Assembly: GCA_013399875.1 (NCBI GenBank)
Contig: VXAZ01009370.1
Location: 1,887,421 to 1,951,420 of the forward strand
Source of the DNA: Gymnorhina tibicen
Lineage: Eukaryota; Chordata; Aves; Passeriformes; Artamidae
Direction of reading: 5' to 3'
Length of the DNA: 64,000 bases
Positions 1-11,277 of this stretch are shown piece after piece. Every line of letters begins with the position of its first letter. The first letter of the stretch is position 1. Both the position numbers and the translations under genes were made by a program. Under the pieces are notes generated by a model. It saw only the letters and a program-made list of their open reading frames with translations, did no database searches and was not told where the DNA came from.

Positions 1-1651
1 TTCATTTGGAGCGCCATTTATCTCCCTCGTCCATGCTCTCCTGAATGTATTTGCATTTTCTTCTTAGAGGAGACCTAAGCAAGGCTTTCCACTCCAACTC
101 ATAAAATAGTTCAGTACAGCCCAGTTTTTCATGTCTCGACACTGACGCGCACGTGAACACTCAGGCACGAGGGGCTGAATGCCAGCCCTGCATCAGGGCA
201 TGGGAAAGGAGTCTGCACACACCTGTGCACATCTGCACATCAGTTTCCCCGGTGTGGGACCCCTGCCCCGTGCTCAGACTCTGTCCTGGTCACGTCTCCC
301 AGAGGAGAGGTCCTCGTTGTCCTCTGAGACGGGCACAGGGCTGCACACACCCGTGCACCAGCGGGATTCACAGTGCTGACTGTGGAACCTCATCCCAGTC
401 CACAGGAGAAAAGTCTATTTCCCTCAGTGCCCAAAAGGAGCCTGCACAGAGGGTTCCAAAGCACAGAGAGTTCCCATCTGACACCACAAATCACAAAAGG
501 TATTGTGGCCAGATTTAAGGTGCCATCTCCAAGGTAGCGCCAATTTCTCAACGTCTATTTTTGGTTGCTTCTCTCCAGAGCTTCCCGCGGACGAACTGTT
601 CTGGGAAAGATTAGCGTGAAGACAGATGGGTTATTTACGAACCAGTTCAAAGTCACTGGGAGTCTCTTACTGGTCTTCATGGTTTTAGCAGCGAAGGAAG
701 GGCAGAAAGGGATTTTTAGGATGGTACACATGGATAAGCAGCATAATTCTGTCGGTCTGGCATTGCGTGTTGCAAGAAAGGCATGAGAAAGATGACTGGA
801 GCAGGCAGCAGAACTGCAACTCTAAATGACAACAAATGCATTGGAAAGAAGGAAAAATTCTACAGTTTCAAGAGAGTCACATTTTTTGGTAGTTTTCGGA
901 TATGAACAGAGCTCCCTAGGAAAGCCCAGAGTTGTGTTTGGGTAACCTTCATAACACACATATAATCCATTTTCCAGCCTTTACTTTCCATGACATTTTT
1001 GCCATTTTGTAATTTCCAGGTAGCCGCATAATTTTGCATACATTTGAGGTAAGTGGTTAATCGTTATTAATTCCATTGGTATTCTCAGGGCTAACAGTAA
1101 CCATTATTAACCTATTTGACAATGTTGCAGATTCCTTCAGCATTAATGCGATTGTAATATGTAAATCCATAGGAATTCAATTGTAAATTACCATTATTCA
1201 ATGTACTTAGCTTCAATGCATAATTCTGCAATTTGTGCAGAAGGAAATTACATGTTGACTCATAAGACATAACTTTTCAGGGCTTCATAAAACCAAATGT
1301 GAACAATTTGTACCTATAATTATATTAAAATGTAAGTGAAATATATGAGGCAGCTACATTAAAGGAAATATACTGCTTATAGCCTTAGCCATGTTGCTTA
1401 AAGGAAAATGCTTCATATTAAGCCAGCTCTTTGCATCAGCTACTCACGTAACACAGATTTACTTAAAAGCCAGCAATATGTCAGCAGTAGTAAAGGCCTT
1501 AATCTGAAGTATATTAAAGAGGAAGTTTTGACAATTTCAGTTTTAAACATATTACTTTTCAGTCCAACATGAAAACCTCCAAGGGCCTGTTGCAAAGTCA
1601 GTCCCCGGTTTCAGGGTACATTGGATGACATCCTGGCAAAACCCTTCCCTT
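1..1651. other. Non-coding stretch, no gene seen
   Basis: No supported gene. Positions 150-500 are moderately GC-rich with two short related CA-rich motifs (near 213 and 343), but I see no known repeat there. Positions 960-1560 are AT-rich and free of recognisable repeats. They contain several TAAT-type and TTTGCAT-type motifs of the kind found in conserved developmental enhancers, which is composition-based inference only. Short frames at 153-518 and 565-786 show no family signature and no splice context that I trust. Confidence 0.6.
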
Positions 1652-2020
1652 GAGGGGAAGCCGTGCAAGGAGCAGCTGAGGACACTTGGTCCGTTCAGCC
1701 TGGAGCAGACCAAGGCCAGACCTCTCCGGGGGCTGCAGCTCCAACCTCTGCTCCCTGTGACAGGACCTGAGGGAACGGCTGGAGCTGTGCCAGGGGAAGG
1801 GCAGGCTGGATATCAGGAAGAAGTTCTTCACCCAGAGGGTGTTTGGGCCCTGAACTCCCTGGGGAATGGTCACAGCACAGCCTGACAGAGCTCCAGGAGC
1901 GTTTGGACAAAGCTCTCTCAGGGATGCACAGGGTGGGACTGTTGGGGTGCCTGTGCAGGACCAGGAGTTGGACCCTATGATCCTTGTGGGTCCCTTCCAG
2001 CTCAGGATGCTCTGTGATTT
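1652..2020 (+). mobile_element. CR1 LINE, 5'-truncated copy with 3' end
   Basis: This is a degraded 3' part of a CR1 non-LTR retrotransposon, the dominant LINE of birds. Seen directly: the run beginning near GTGCAAGGAGCAGCTGAGG (1662-1680), then TTCAGCCTGGAGCAGACC, a block encoding the decayed end of the reverse-transcriptase frame (AAGAAGTTCTTCACCCAGAG near 1818), and a terminal segment TGGGTCCCTTCCAGCTCAGG (1987-2006) followed by CTCTGTGATTTT. CR1 copies normally keep the 3' end and lose the 5' end, as here. The TGTGATT-type ending is the form common in Neoaves and passerines, unlike the TCTATG form usual in chicken. The frames at 1598-2153 on both strands are by-products of this element and not genes. 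Confidence 0.88.
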
Positions 2021-3248
2021 TCACGAACACATCTTTCTTAAAGTCCAAAGGACTTCACAGTACTTGGGCCAGGACCTCGAGGAAGGAGAACAATTCGAGC
2101 CCACTCTCACCCTGAAGTGGAGAGAGAACTTGCTCTACTCACTTAAGAGCTGATCCCATTATTTCTATGGGCTTTTTATGAAGCTACTGGAGGAAGTCAG
2201 ACAATACATGGCATCAAAATGTCAATCATGTTCAAGCAAGATTTCATTCTCTGCTCTCAGGAGTGCCATTGAGTTCAAACAGCTCTGCGAAATGATCAGA
2301 ATTTTATCTACATGCTTTAAAGGGAGTGATTTTTTCAAGTTATCCACTTGAGTAATTTCATTGATGTTTAAATTTAATGCAATTGCTCACATATACATTG
2401 GAGGTTTGCAAGTTAGTAGTCAGTAAAAAAAAATCCAAACTTTTATCAATGAAGTTCAGATAAGAACTTTGGAAAAGAAAAATTCTTGCTCCAGGCTGTG
2501 CAGTAACATAAAATTGGGCTGAAAATTTCATGAGAAGAGGCTTTTATGGTCTGCTCACTTTAGCCAGAAATATTGCAAGAACAATTCCTGATGATGAAGA
2601 CTAGAGCTGTGAAGTCAATATTCTGCTCTTTTGGGCAGAAGCTTCATTTGAAATTCTAGAAATAGAGGGAATTAGAAGGAAGATATTCTTGGATTTATCA
2701 CCTCAGGATTTTTTAGGGCTAACTCATGAACCCCTTCCAGATGGAAGTTAAATTTGCGTCTGTCAATAACCAAGTTTCACAACACGGAATTGGCTTTCTC
2801 AGTTAAATAATCACTGAGCCAAGGAGGACTGAAGCCTGATCAGGCTCTTAACAGAAAACCACCATGTTTCCTAGCTAGTAATGTCCTGTTAGCAATTTCT
2901 TCCTCTTCCTAGTATTCATTCCAGCTCCCCTGGCATTTTCTCAAGCTCTCAGCAGTAGTTTTACTCACTAAGGTGGAGCACACAAGTGGTGCATCTCTGG
3001 TAATACATGCAACAGACCTTTGCCACCAAGGCTGAGGTCCCTGGGTTGGGTCGGTCATGGTGTGACATTCCATCCCCCAGCAGAGGCTGAGTACTTTTAA
3101 TAAAGCCTTGTATTTGACTTGACTAATTTCAAATTATCGTTTTGCCGAGTGAATTTCAAAGCTCTAAAAACAATCAACAAATTCAGTAGTTAAAATATCC
3201 TAAGCAACTAAGGACGTACAGAATTGAAATGTGGGGAAAACGTCATGT
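2021..3248. other. Unique sequence between two CR1 fragments
   Basis: No gene, RNA gene or recognisable repeat. AT-rich, with a short A-run near 2425. A segment ending TTTTAATAAAGCC near 3097-3109 contains a plus-strand AATAAA, but nothing upstream looks like a transcript end. Confidence 0.5.
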
Positions 3249-3405
3249 TCCAAGTTCCAAGAAGGCCAGAGGCATTCTGGCCTGGATCAGCAGTGATTGT
3301 CATGCTGTACTCAGAACTGGTGATGCCACTCCTGAAATCCTGTGTCAAGCTTTGGGTCTCTCACTGCAAAAAGGACATTGGGGTGCTGGAGCTGGTGTCC
3401 AGTGT
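3249..3405 (+). mobile_element. CR1 LINE internal fragment, truncated at both ends
   Basis: Matches the part of CR1 that lies just upstream of the usual 3' tail. Seen: CCAAGAAGGCCAGAGGCATT (from 3258), GTACTCAGAACTGGTGATGC, and the characteristic TCTCACTGCAAAAAGGACAT followed by GGGGTGCTGGAGCTGGTGTC near 3359-3398. In intact CR1 this is followed by the GTCCAGAGAAGGG segment and then the 3' end; here similarity stops at about 3405. Losing the 3' end is unusual for a CR1 copy and points to later deletion. It cannot be the missing upstream part of the 1652-2020 copy in its original order, because it lies downstream of it on the same strand. The frames at 3224-3477 derive from it. Confidence 0.72.
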
Positions 3406-6079
3406 GTGATGCATAAACCCTTCTCAACTTTATTGGGTAGATGTGTGTATTACAGTGCCCAGGCTACATCCTGCTGAGTGTAAATGCTCTTATCCAAAGG
3501 CTGGGGAGGAGAGCACAGCCCAGCAGGGCTATGCACGCACCGAGCCAGCCCCGTGGTGCTGGAGAAACGCCGCAGCTCTCGCCCCCTCCGTCCTCCCACC
3601 AGCACTGCGTGCCCATGGATCAATACCTGCATCCTACAGGTGACACAAACCCGTGTTCTACCTTCCTGTCTCTGCACCCAGCCCAGAGACTAAAGGAGAG
3701 CAGGGACTGCGTGATCTCACTACACGAAAAGGATGTAATTTGGCTCAGCACGTTCCTAAATTAATCCGGAGTCTCGGCGCAGCATTCCTTGTGCTGCAGC
3801 AGATACTCAGCACCCTCGAGTCTATCAGTAAAACTGTAGCAAATGCCAAAGTGTATTTTGCCTTTTCTGCAGCAATATTCTGCTTTACCCTTCTCCCTTT
3901 TCTTTTCTTTTAATGACTGCAGGGACATCAGGTGTTCTTCAACCTTTATAGCCAACAAAGCACCAAGTCCGCAATTGGCTCAAAACCTTTCTGTTGTGCC
4001 TGCAGCTACAGCTGTCCAAGGGAGATTTTTGTCATTTTGGACTCAAGTTCTTTGAATTATTGATGGCAAAGACAGTCATACAATATTAAGCAGATTTAGC
4101 TACCTCCAGACTGAGTAAAGTTTTAATCCTTCCTCCTCCATTTATAGCACACAGACGCGCACACACACAAGAAAAACCAAGCAGCTTAACATTTCTTTAG
4201 CTGCAAACTGTGTCTATTAGCTGGCATTGCTGCAGCCTTAAAGAGTGAGCATGGAGCTGTGCAACAGAGCTCCCTTAGGGAAAGGATGTGCTGAAGCTTG
4301 CTACCTACAGGACAGAACATTTGACATGTCTAAGAAACAGCAGGGTAAGAAATTCCCCAGAGAGAAAGTGGGGAGGATGATGCACTGGCTTCTGTGTTCC
4401 TGCTGATCACCTTTTGACATCACACTGGTTTAGCTGTAGGACTGCAGGACTGAGAGCAGCATCCCTCAAAATGGAATGGAAAAGGGAAAGTGTTAAAGCT
4501 CAGCTCGTTCTCTGTGAGTGTGTCAGAGAACTGGAAGCAGAATAAGGCTGGATTGTAGATTATTCAACGCACACATTTTGCCACAGGGAATAATCTTCCC
4601 ATAGAACTAGCAGCTCTTTTGGTTTTCACTTCAATAGCCCCATTGGGAGGCTTTTAACATTGACTTCTTCCCCCTCCAAGAAACAGTGCAAAGCTGGGGC
4701 AGCGCTGGCTGTTTGAGCCTGTTCCCACTGACGTTAATGGTAAGCCCCACATCGCTCGCTCATGTCAACAGTTTTAAAATAAGGATCAGCCAGTGTTAAA
4801 TACTGATCACTGTGTAAACCTGAGAAAAATGTTTAACATTCATAGGAAGCCGAGAGTAATGTTTATTTTTTCTACCTTATTAGGCTGCCCTTTCAACTTT
4901 CAGAATTTGTATTCTCTGTTTATCTTTCTGGCTTGGCCAAAGCCTTCCTTTCCGGTTCCCTGGGAGAAATACACGTCACAAATTATTCGTATTGAAAAGA
5001 AAAAGGAAAAAAAAAATTAAAAGCCAGCACTCTGAGGTGGATAGATTTTGCAGAATGATCCTGCCATGCTTGTCAGCAAGGACTGCAGCTATCAAACCCA
5101 CTATGCATATAATTCAGCTGAAGAGCACTACACCCAAATCTCCCCCCAGTGTTAGGCCCATTTGGTTTTTAAAAGGGCCAGATTTGATCGTCTGAAATGG
5201 GCCAGCAAGCTGTAGTCAGAGACAAGGACTCTTCCCTCCTGCAAACCCACAGACTCCCTTCCTGCAGCAGCAGTGGTGGTCAGAGCCCAACTCCTCCCAA
5301 ACATCTTCTGAGGGAAACTCTACTGGAAGGGTGTTTGAGGCTGAAAAGACAAAAGAAATGAACAAAGGAAAAAACATCAAGGGCCTGATCTAGAAGACAG
5401 GAGCTGCTTTTGAACAAGAGGGAGACAGAAATAATCCTTTGCACCAGATTCATAACAAAAGGACGTTCAGGTGTGACTCACCTCTGGCAGTGCCTGTCTA
5501 AGTAGAGTAAAGGAAACAAGAGCTGAATATGAGGACTCAAAAACAAAGTGTGGAAAAAGGTAAAGTAGAAACCAAATTCATTTGGTTTACAGCTCTGCCA
5601 GGCTGAATTCAGCCATAACTGTAAACTTTTGCAAATAAAAGACAACGTAAAGGACAAGAAAGAGGGTTAAAATAATTCATCCATGCACATGAATTAAATT
5701 GCTTCAGTGGTTCTTCTCTTCATCGAAACCAGTTGGACACACGTCCTTGCTGAAGCAAGCAGAGTCCAGCTCACTCCCACTGCTCTCCCTATGGTCCAAA
5801 CATGCATAATACATGTGCCTCTGACAGCTTCTCCCAGTCACAGAACTGCGTGTCCTCATTTATTAGGACACAGAGGTTTGAGCTGGGACTGGGAGTCAAA
5901 AGCCACAGGGTCCAGGGCTAATTACCCTGTTAAAACAGACCCAAGAGTCCAAAGGAAGATTAACTTCTCTGCTTGAAATGAAGATCTGCTTGTAATTATC
6001 TTCAGTGTTGTTTCCTACTTCACTTGTTCATCTCCCAGTATATTTTCAATTACATCCAAGAACTACAATAAAACAGCAT
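3406..6079. other. Non-coding stretch, no gene seen
   Basis: Mostly unique sequence. Position 3480-3700 is moderately GC-rich and open in several frames on both strands, but there is no motif or splice structure I would defend. A pyrimidine-rich tract at 3890-3920 ends in a good acceptor-like CTGCAG (3918-3923) on the plus strand, without a convincing donor. A short CA-rich run lies at 4150-4170. No transposon recognised. Confidence 0.5.
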
Positions 6080-6085
6080 TTTATT
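6080..6085 (-). terminator. Candidate polyadenylation signal (AATAAA, minus strand)
   Basis: TTTATT on the plus strand reads AATAAA on the minus strand. It lies 37 bp past the TAA stop (6123-6125) of the candidate terminal exon 6123-6256. Such hexamers are common by chance in AT-rich DNA, and a plus-strand AATAAA also occurs at 6067-6072, so this counts only together with the exon hypothesis. Confidence 0.22.
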
Positions 6086-6122
6086 GCTAAGCCAAGCACT
6101 CCAAAATTAAGAATTGCCAGAA

Positions 6123-6256
6123 TTAGAACTGCCCATTCAACTTCAATTTGGCCCCACTGTATATCTGAATGGTTCTAATTACGTGATCACGCAATATTTT
6201 ATCCACAGGACCCTTGATTAATTTGCATTCTGAACACACTGCTGGAGTCTTCAGAG
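6123..6256 (-). CDS. Candidate terminal coding exon, unknown protein
   Basis: On the minus strand a T-rich tract (TTTATTTTTTTTGTTGTTTT) ends in TTTTTAATAG, a strong splice acceptor, at 6257-6258. From there a frame stays open for 44 codons to a TAA at 6125-6123, with an AATAAA 37 bp further on. The peptide includes SECKLIKGPVDKILRDHVIR. The entry phase needs one base from the previous exon, which is what the donor at 6839 would supply. I recognise no domain. Equally good acceptor-plus-open-frame combinations occur by chance in sequence of this composition, so confidence is low. Confidence 0.25.
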
Positions 6257-6838
6257 CTATTAAAAACAACAAAAAAAATAAAGTAGTTTTTATATACCAG
6301 CTCATACACAGTTCTGAAAAACACACACACAAAAAACACTGTTTCAAGACAGTATTTAAGCTCGTGTTCCTATATATTTGGGGAAAGAAGACCAGGCAGA
6401 AAACCTGCGAGTTCCTCAGAGACAACCACTCAGAAACAGAACCTGCAGGGGTTTTGCAGGCTCTCTCACAGACTCGTGGAAGTGGGCCAGTCTGTGATGC
6501 TCATGCCCAAAAGCCCTTTGACCGGCCAGAGGAATAATTCCGGTGCGCAAACGCCGCGCTGTGGTTTCCAACAGCTCGCCCGTGTCACCTGCAGGCACGG
6601 GGGAGCTCCCTCTGTGTGCCCAGCCGTGCCCCAAGCTGGGCTCAGCTGCACGCCTTCCCCTCTTGGGGGAATTAGCCCTGGGCTGTCACAGCGCCACACA
6701 CGGGCTGTAAAACCCTCCATCACCCTGTGCTGTACTGATAAAGCCCAATAAAACCGGTTACTGATAAAAATAGGTTATTTCTATTTAGTGACGTTTTTAA
6801 GCCCTAACCATCTGATGGTTTTTTTTCTCCTTTTAAAC
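6257..6838. other. GC-richer stretch without a supported gene
   Basis: Positions 6440-6720 are richer in G+C and CpG than their surroundings and open in four frames, which explains the overlapping 70-107 codon frames here. No promoter motif cluster, transposon or known protein signature is visible. The block ends near 6745 with two closely spaced AATAAA-like motifs. Confidence 0.4.
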
Positions 6839-6979
6839 CAGCACATGCATTCATTGTAGCAGTAAAAATATCAGAACCAAACTGCGTGTACATCATCTTT
6901 TGTATTCCATGGGGATGTGGCATAAACACTTGGGCAGCTTGTATAATGACCATGAAAACCTTGAATGCAAGTTTCTCAT
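6839..6979 (-). CDS. Candidate internal coding exon, unknown protein
   Basis: Minus-strand frame of 141 bp bounded by an acceptor-like TTAGCTCTAG (6980-6989) and a donor GCTG/GTTTAA after 6839. The peptide includes EKLAFKVFMVIIQAAQVF and GIQKMMYTQFGSDIFTATMN. It enters and leaves in phase 1, so it joins without a frame break both to the candidate exon 8670-8739 upstream and to 6123-6256 downstream. The acceptor tract is short and the donor is not a strong GTRAGT type. No family recognised. Confidence 0.22.
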
Positions 6980-8669
6980 CTAGAGCTAATCCAGATGCCA
7001 GCTGGATCAATTACCACTGGCCACAAGAATTTGCTTGCTTAACTGCAAAGGAGTCCACACTGTTCCCTCTTCTGAAAAAAGTCTCAGGCAGATATTTATA
7101 ACCTGTGGCACACTGTCTGCGTGCCTGGGAGCTTCTCAGTTTGTTTTACTGGCATTGTTAAATATAGTTTTCTCTGTTCATAAAACATCTAAAACAGATT
7201 CTCAGAAATATAAGTAAGGAGGGTAGAACTTTGTCATCTTTCCAGCCCACAAGGCACTCGTTTGCTCTTTATGTGGAGGAACACAAGAGGCTTACCATGA
7301 GAACAAAACAGTGAAATTGTACTGGAATTGCAGCAAGGAACGTCAAGAGCAGCTAGTGTTAACGAGACAGGAAGAGAAAGTTTTCCTGAGGTAACATCCA
7401 AACTGTTCTTATAAAATACATAAAGAACACAATTTTACAGTAGTTTAAGTATGCACTTAAGCATGTCTAAAGAGTTTTAAAAACATTGAAAATGTTGCAA
7501 TGATGCAGATACACAAGCCACGAAAGTTCTGTACTTAACCTACACTCAGATGACCGTGGATTCTTTGTTCTAGTTTAGGTGTATTATAAAATAAATTTCA
7601 TTCCATAATGCTCAAATAAGAGCTCTAAAATTCAGGAGAAAGTACAAGAAAGGCCAAAACAGATTTCCATGTGGATTCAATTCCAATTATATTCTTCTGG
7701 GCAGTTTCCTCCCTATTATTTTTAATTAGCTCCTCTGACACCATAAATCACACACAATAGTAAGGGTAGTTTGGGTTTTTGGGTTTTTCCTCTAAAAAGT
7801 CCTCATTAAAAAACCCACCAAGTATGACGAACACACTCTACTGACAACAGCTAAATATTCCCAGGGCTATGAACATGCTCCAGTTTTAGGAGAACACAAG
7901 CAGACCAAGGGGGACTGAAAAGGAGGAAAAAAAAAAAAAAAAGCCGCAAAACCAAAAAAAACTAAATCACAACTGACAGAAGGAAGGTGACAGATTTCTA
8001 GGAACTGGGAGCTGCTCACCTGTTGCACAGCACGGGGCCACATCCCACCCTCGCAGAGCAGGGACTTGAAGGGAACCCCCCTTAGTGACAGTGCCCTGAA
8101 AGGGAGCTGCTGCACCCCACACCCTAAAGCGGCCACCAAAGCTCTCTGCCTTAGAGACAGGGATGCGAAGGAGCAGCAGCAGCGCTGTACAGGCAGGTGC
8201 TGGTGAGTTCCTGGTGCCAGCCCACTCCTCCTGTTCCCATCTGTGAGCATCTCGCCCTCCAGCACTGCCCTAACGCTGCCGTTCTGCTGCTGGGGCTCAG
8301 CAAAATAATTCCATCGCTTTTCACTGTGCAACAGGCTTTTCCTTTCTGTGGTTGTTCAGTGCGGTATGACCCAAAACAGACCGACACGAGGAAGAATAGT
8401 TTTCAGGCTGGTCAAGCAAGCACTGATGGGTAATTAAAAGTACAGCTGCATTTCAAACAGCAGGTAATGGGGGAGGGAAGTGAGAAGTATCCTAAATTTA
8501 ATGGCTTCTGAGCTTGAAAGGCAGAGGCAAGATGAAAGAAAAATCTAATGTACTGTAATTATAAAACTATAACCTATGAGTGAGCATCTATACTACTCTT
8601 AACTAAAACATTCCCTAATTAATTACACTGCTACCAGATGAATAATGTTCAGCTGCAGTCCCTTCACAC
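6980..8669. other. Unique sequence, poly(A) run
   Basis: No gene supported. An uninterrupted run of 16 A lies at 7927-7942 next to a purine-rich stretch. The 154-codon minus frame across 7867-8331 is held open by the T-run on its complement and by moderately GC-rich sequence at 8000-8300. I see no domain in it and treat it as chance. Confidence 0.45.
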
Positions 8670-8739
8670 CTAGAGCACACGGCAGCTTGGGAATCACATG
8701 AGGCTCTTTGATTGAATCAATACAAAGGTTAATGCCATC
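8670..8739 (-). CDS. Candidate internal coding exon, unknown protein
   Basis: Minus-strand 70-bp segment between the acceptor AAAACTCCCTCAG and the donor CTCTAG/GTGTGA. It is open as 23 codons plus one base (peptide DGINLCIDSIKEPHVIPKLP...), entering in phase 0 and leaving in phase 1, which fits the acceptor at 6979. No homologue recognised. The call rests on splice signals and phase only. Confidence 0.2.
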
Positions 8740-10945
8740 CTGAGGGAGTTTTGAGCACATTAGCCATAGGATAAATGATTCCGAACTGGCACATGACTCT
8801 CCCACCTTATTTTACTGGCTGTCTTAAAGTAGATGACTAAAATAAAGAGTTGTGAGAAGGAACTCTTCAGGGGAAGCTATGCAGCATTTTATTTCTAACC
8901 AACCAGCGGCTGCTCTGACATTTTTCTCCTCCTTTCACCACCAGTGAAGCCACAGCCTTGCCCTTTGTTTTGAGTCAGGCCACTTACTGTCTGTGGCTTC
9001 CAGGAGTAAAGATTTTGGACACTGAAGCAGGAGAAAGATTAGTATTTCTGTATTTTGAAAGTTAAGGACTGCTTAGCAAAAAGCACTGGCGTAAAACATC
9101 CCTGGAGGGAAGAATTAAGAGGAGAACGTGCTCTGACTCTCAAGGCAGAAAGATTCTTAACCAATAGCCCAATTTCTCTGTTAATTTGAAATTAAGACAG
9201 GATTGATTAAAGCCAGCACTGGATACAGAGTTGAGCCTCTAAGCATGAGCTACACCTAACTTGTTTTCCCCTGTTTCAGTTCCTGGAACCCTCTGCATTT
9301 CAGGCACTCATTGCTTCACCTACCGAGACACTGGCAAGGCTGGCAGACCAGCTCCTGGGCTGCTTTGTACCTAGAATTAAGTCATTGAATTTACATCACA
9401 AAGAATAAATGTGTTTTAAACAGTTCAATTCCTTCCCTCACTCTCTTAAACAGCAGACAGGATGAGAAGCACCCACTGGAGCTCCTTCAATTGTTTGTGA
9501 AGACTGGAAAGGGGGAAAAAACATAAATCCACTAATTAACAGAGAAACAGCAATACGTGGAATGTGGCCTCCACTGCAGCCAGTGGGATTTCTGCCAGCC
9601 CAGTGCACCCACCGAGATCAACAATAGCTGTCGGAAAAAATGTTAATGGCTCCATTAGGAGTTTGGAGTGAGAAAACAAAGTCACTTGGCAGCTGGCTGT
9701 AGTGGAACGGGATGATACACCAGTGAAACAGAGAACGTTCACCTGGCGTGAGAAGTTTTGGAGCAGTAACTCTGCCATCAGCGTGGAGGTACAGTGAAGG
9801 TTAGTTTATCTTCACAGCCTTACCATTTCAGAAAACATTTGGCAGCAAAAATCCGAGTTTAACTGTGGGAGTAAAGCCTTTAGGTAAGCACTCCATCTAT
9901 GTGTTTTTAGCTTTATACAAAGGGCAGACGGCAAAAAAAACAACTCCAGATAAAATCAGGGATCATCCTCAAGGGAAGCAGCATCCCACAAGCACATACC
10001 AAAGTGTGAGCAAACTTCCCTTTCTCCAATGTTCAGCCTCAGTCCCTAAAAACGCCAAACTATCAGCCCTCATCCCCTTTCTCTTTGCCGTGTGAGGGTG
10101 TTATCACAAGGGCAGCAGCAACTCCCTTACCTTTAGCAGACCAACCACTCCCCATGACAGCACAAATCCGATTCCTCCGATCCAAAGCAACAGGGAAGAG
10201 CTTTACAAGAAGCCAGAGTTCTTCCTCCTTTCCTTCCCAAGCAATCTGTTGCCTTTCTTACCCTCACCTCCTGTACAGCAGGTGTTTATAATCCACTCTG
10301 CTGAACAGCCCCCGTCACAGATGTGCACCATCTCAGGGCTGCACCATTTCTCTTTGCCTTCTCCCAGCTAGATGATCACGGCCAGGTGAAGCAGATTTCC
10401 CTACTCAGAAAGGCGTTTTTAGTTGTACCAGGTCTTATGGCAGTTCCATACCTCTTCCAAATCCACATGTTCACCTACAGCAGCAAAAACACTCTCTTGG
10501 CAACTTAGGAGCCTTCTCAGAGCTTTTTACAGGTGCCTGTAAATGTCTGGTTGGCTCTTTCTGGTTCTCAGTCCCTCCCTGCACAAGGGGAACAGCCCCT
10601 GCATGACCCCTATTTGTAAGTTTTAGCAGTATGTGTCTTCTCAATACATCACATTTCTTTTCACCAAGGAAAATCTGGACTTCCCTCGAGTGTGTTCTCT
10701 GAGCTACAGAAAGTAAAACATCTCCATCACTCCTGCTAATTACCTTCCTCCCTTATTGCCACCTACTGTGAGTGGGACAATGTCAGCACAGCTGATGGTA
10801 CTGTGCTGCTACATACAGGTGGGCTCTGTTCTCAAAAGTATGGCAACAATCAGAAATCTGGGAGAAAAACACAAATTTTCTCTCCAAACCTGCAGCAGAG
10901 ACTTTTTTCACACGGCTCCTGTTGTGAATGTTGCTTGTGCGAGCA
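8740..10945. other. Non-coding stretch, no gene seen
   Basis: Unique sequence with no recognised repeat. On the minus strand a good acceptor (GTTCCACTACAG) occurs near 9700 followed by a possible donor at about 9610, but two frames disagree on coding sense, so I do not call an exon. Pyrimidine-rich CTCC/TTCC runs are frequent at 9980-10270. Confidence 0.45.
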
Positions 10946-11082
10946 AGCCATAAATGATATGTAACTTACAGCTTGCTGTAATAAAACCCCAATGTTCAAT
11001 TAGGCAGCAGAGTGCAAATTTTAAGACAGTATCACCCCAAAAAGGAACTGAAGGAAGGAAACCCGCAGACTGAAGTCAAAGG
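10946..11082 (+). repeat. Direct duplication, copy 1 (137 bp)
   Basis: Aligned by eye with 11278-11414: same length, constant offset of 332 bp, no indel, about 10 mismatches (about 93% identity). The most conserved core is TTTTAAGACAGTATCACCCC and the AAAAAGGAACTGAAGGAAGG that follows. Similarity begins near AGCCATAA and ends after GAAGTCAAAGG. The sequence after the two copies (11083 onward and 11415 onward) is unrelated, so this is not a simple tandem repeat of a 332-bp unit. It is also not an LTR that I recognise. Confidence 0.95.
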
Positions 11083-11276
11083 TGTCGCTGTGTGGCCTGG
11101 CTGGTGGAGGAAACTGTTGCTTTTCCCTAAGAATTCCTGGCTCAGGAGCTCCGCCCGCCAAGTTCTTTTTCAAGGGATACAGACAGGGGAGGGACAACAG
11201 CTGAGGGCCAATGTGGTGTGACCCAAGGTTAGAGTGACTGTCTGGCTGCTGACCAACCAGGGGGACCCTCCTCACA

Positions 11277-11277
11277 N
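11277..11277. other. Ambiguous base (N), probable assembly junction
   Basis: This is the only non-ACGT character in the window. It sits immediately before the first base of the second copy of the 137-bp duplication. Some assembly pipelines leave a single N at a closed or unresolved contig join, which makes the duplication suspect as an assembly artefact. Confidence 0.9.

Noticed and set aside
1598..2153. Frames on both strands over 1.6-2.1 kb
   Set aside because: By-products of a degraded CR1 3' end, not an intact reverse transcriptase or host gene.
6440..6720. Possible CpG-island promoter
   Set aside because: CpG density is only modestly raised over about 280 bp, with no initiator or known promoter motif cluster and no gene start beside it.
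7867..8331. 154-codon minus-strand frame
   Set aside because: Held open by the complement of a poly(A) run and GC-richer sequence; no domain, no splice context.
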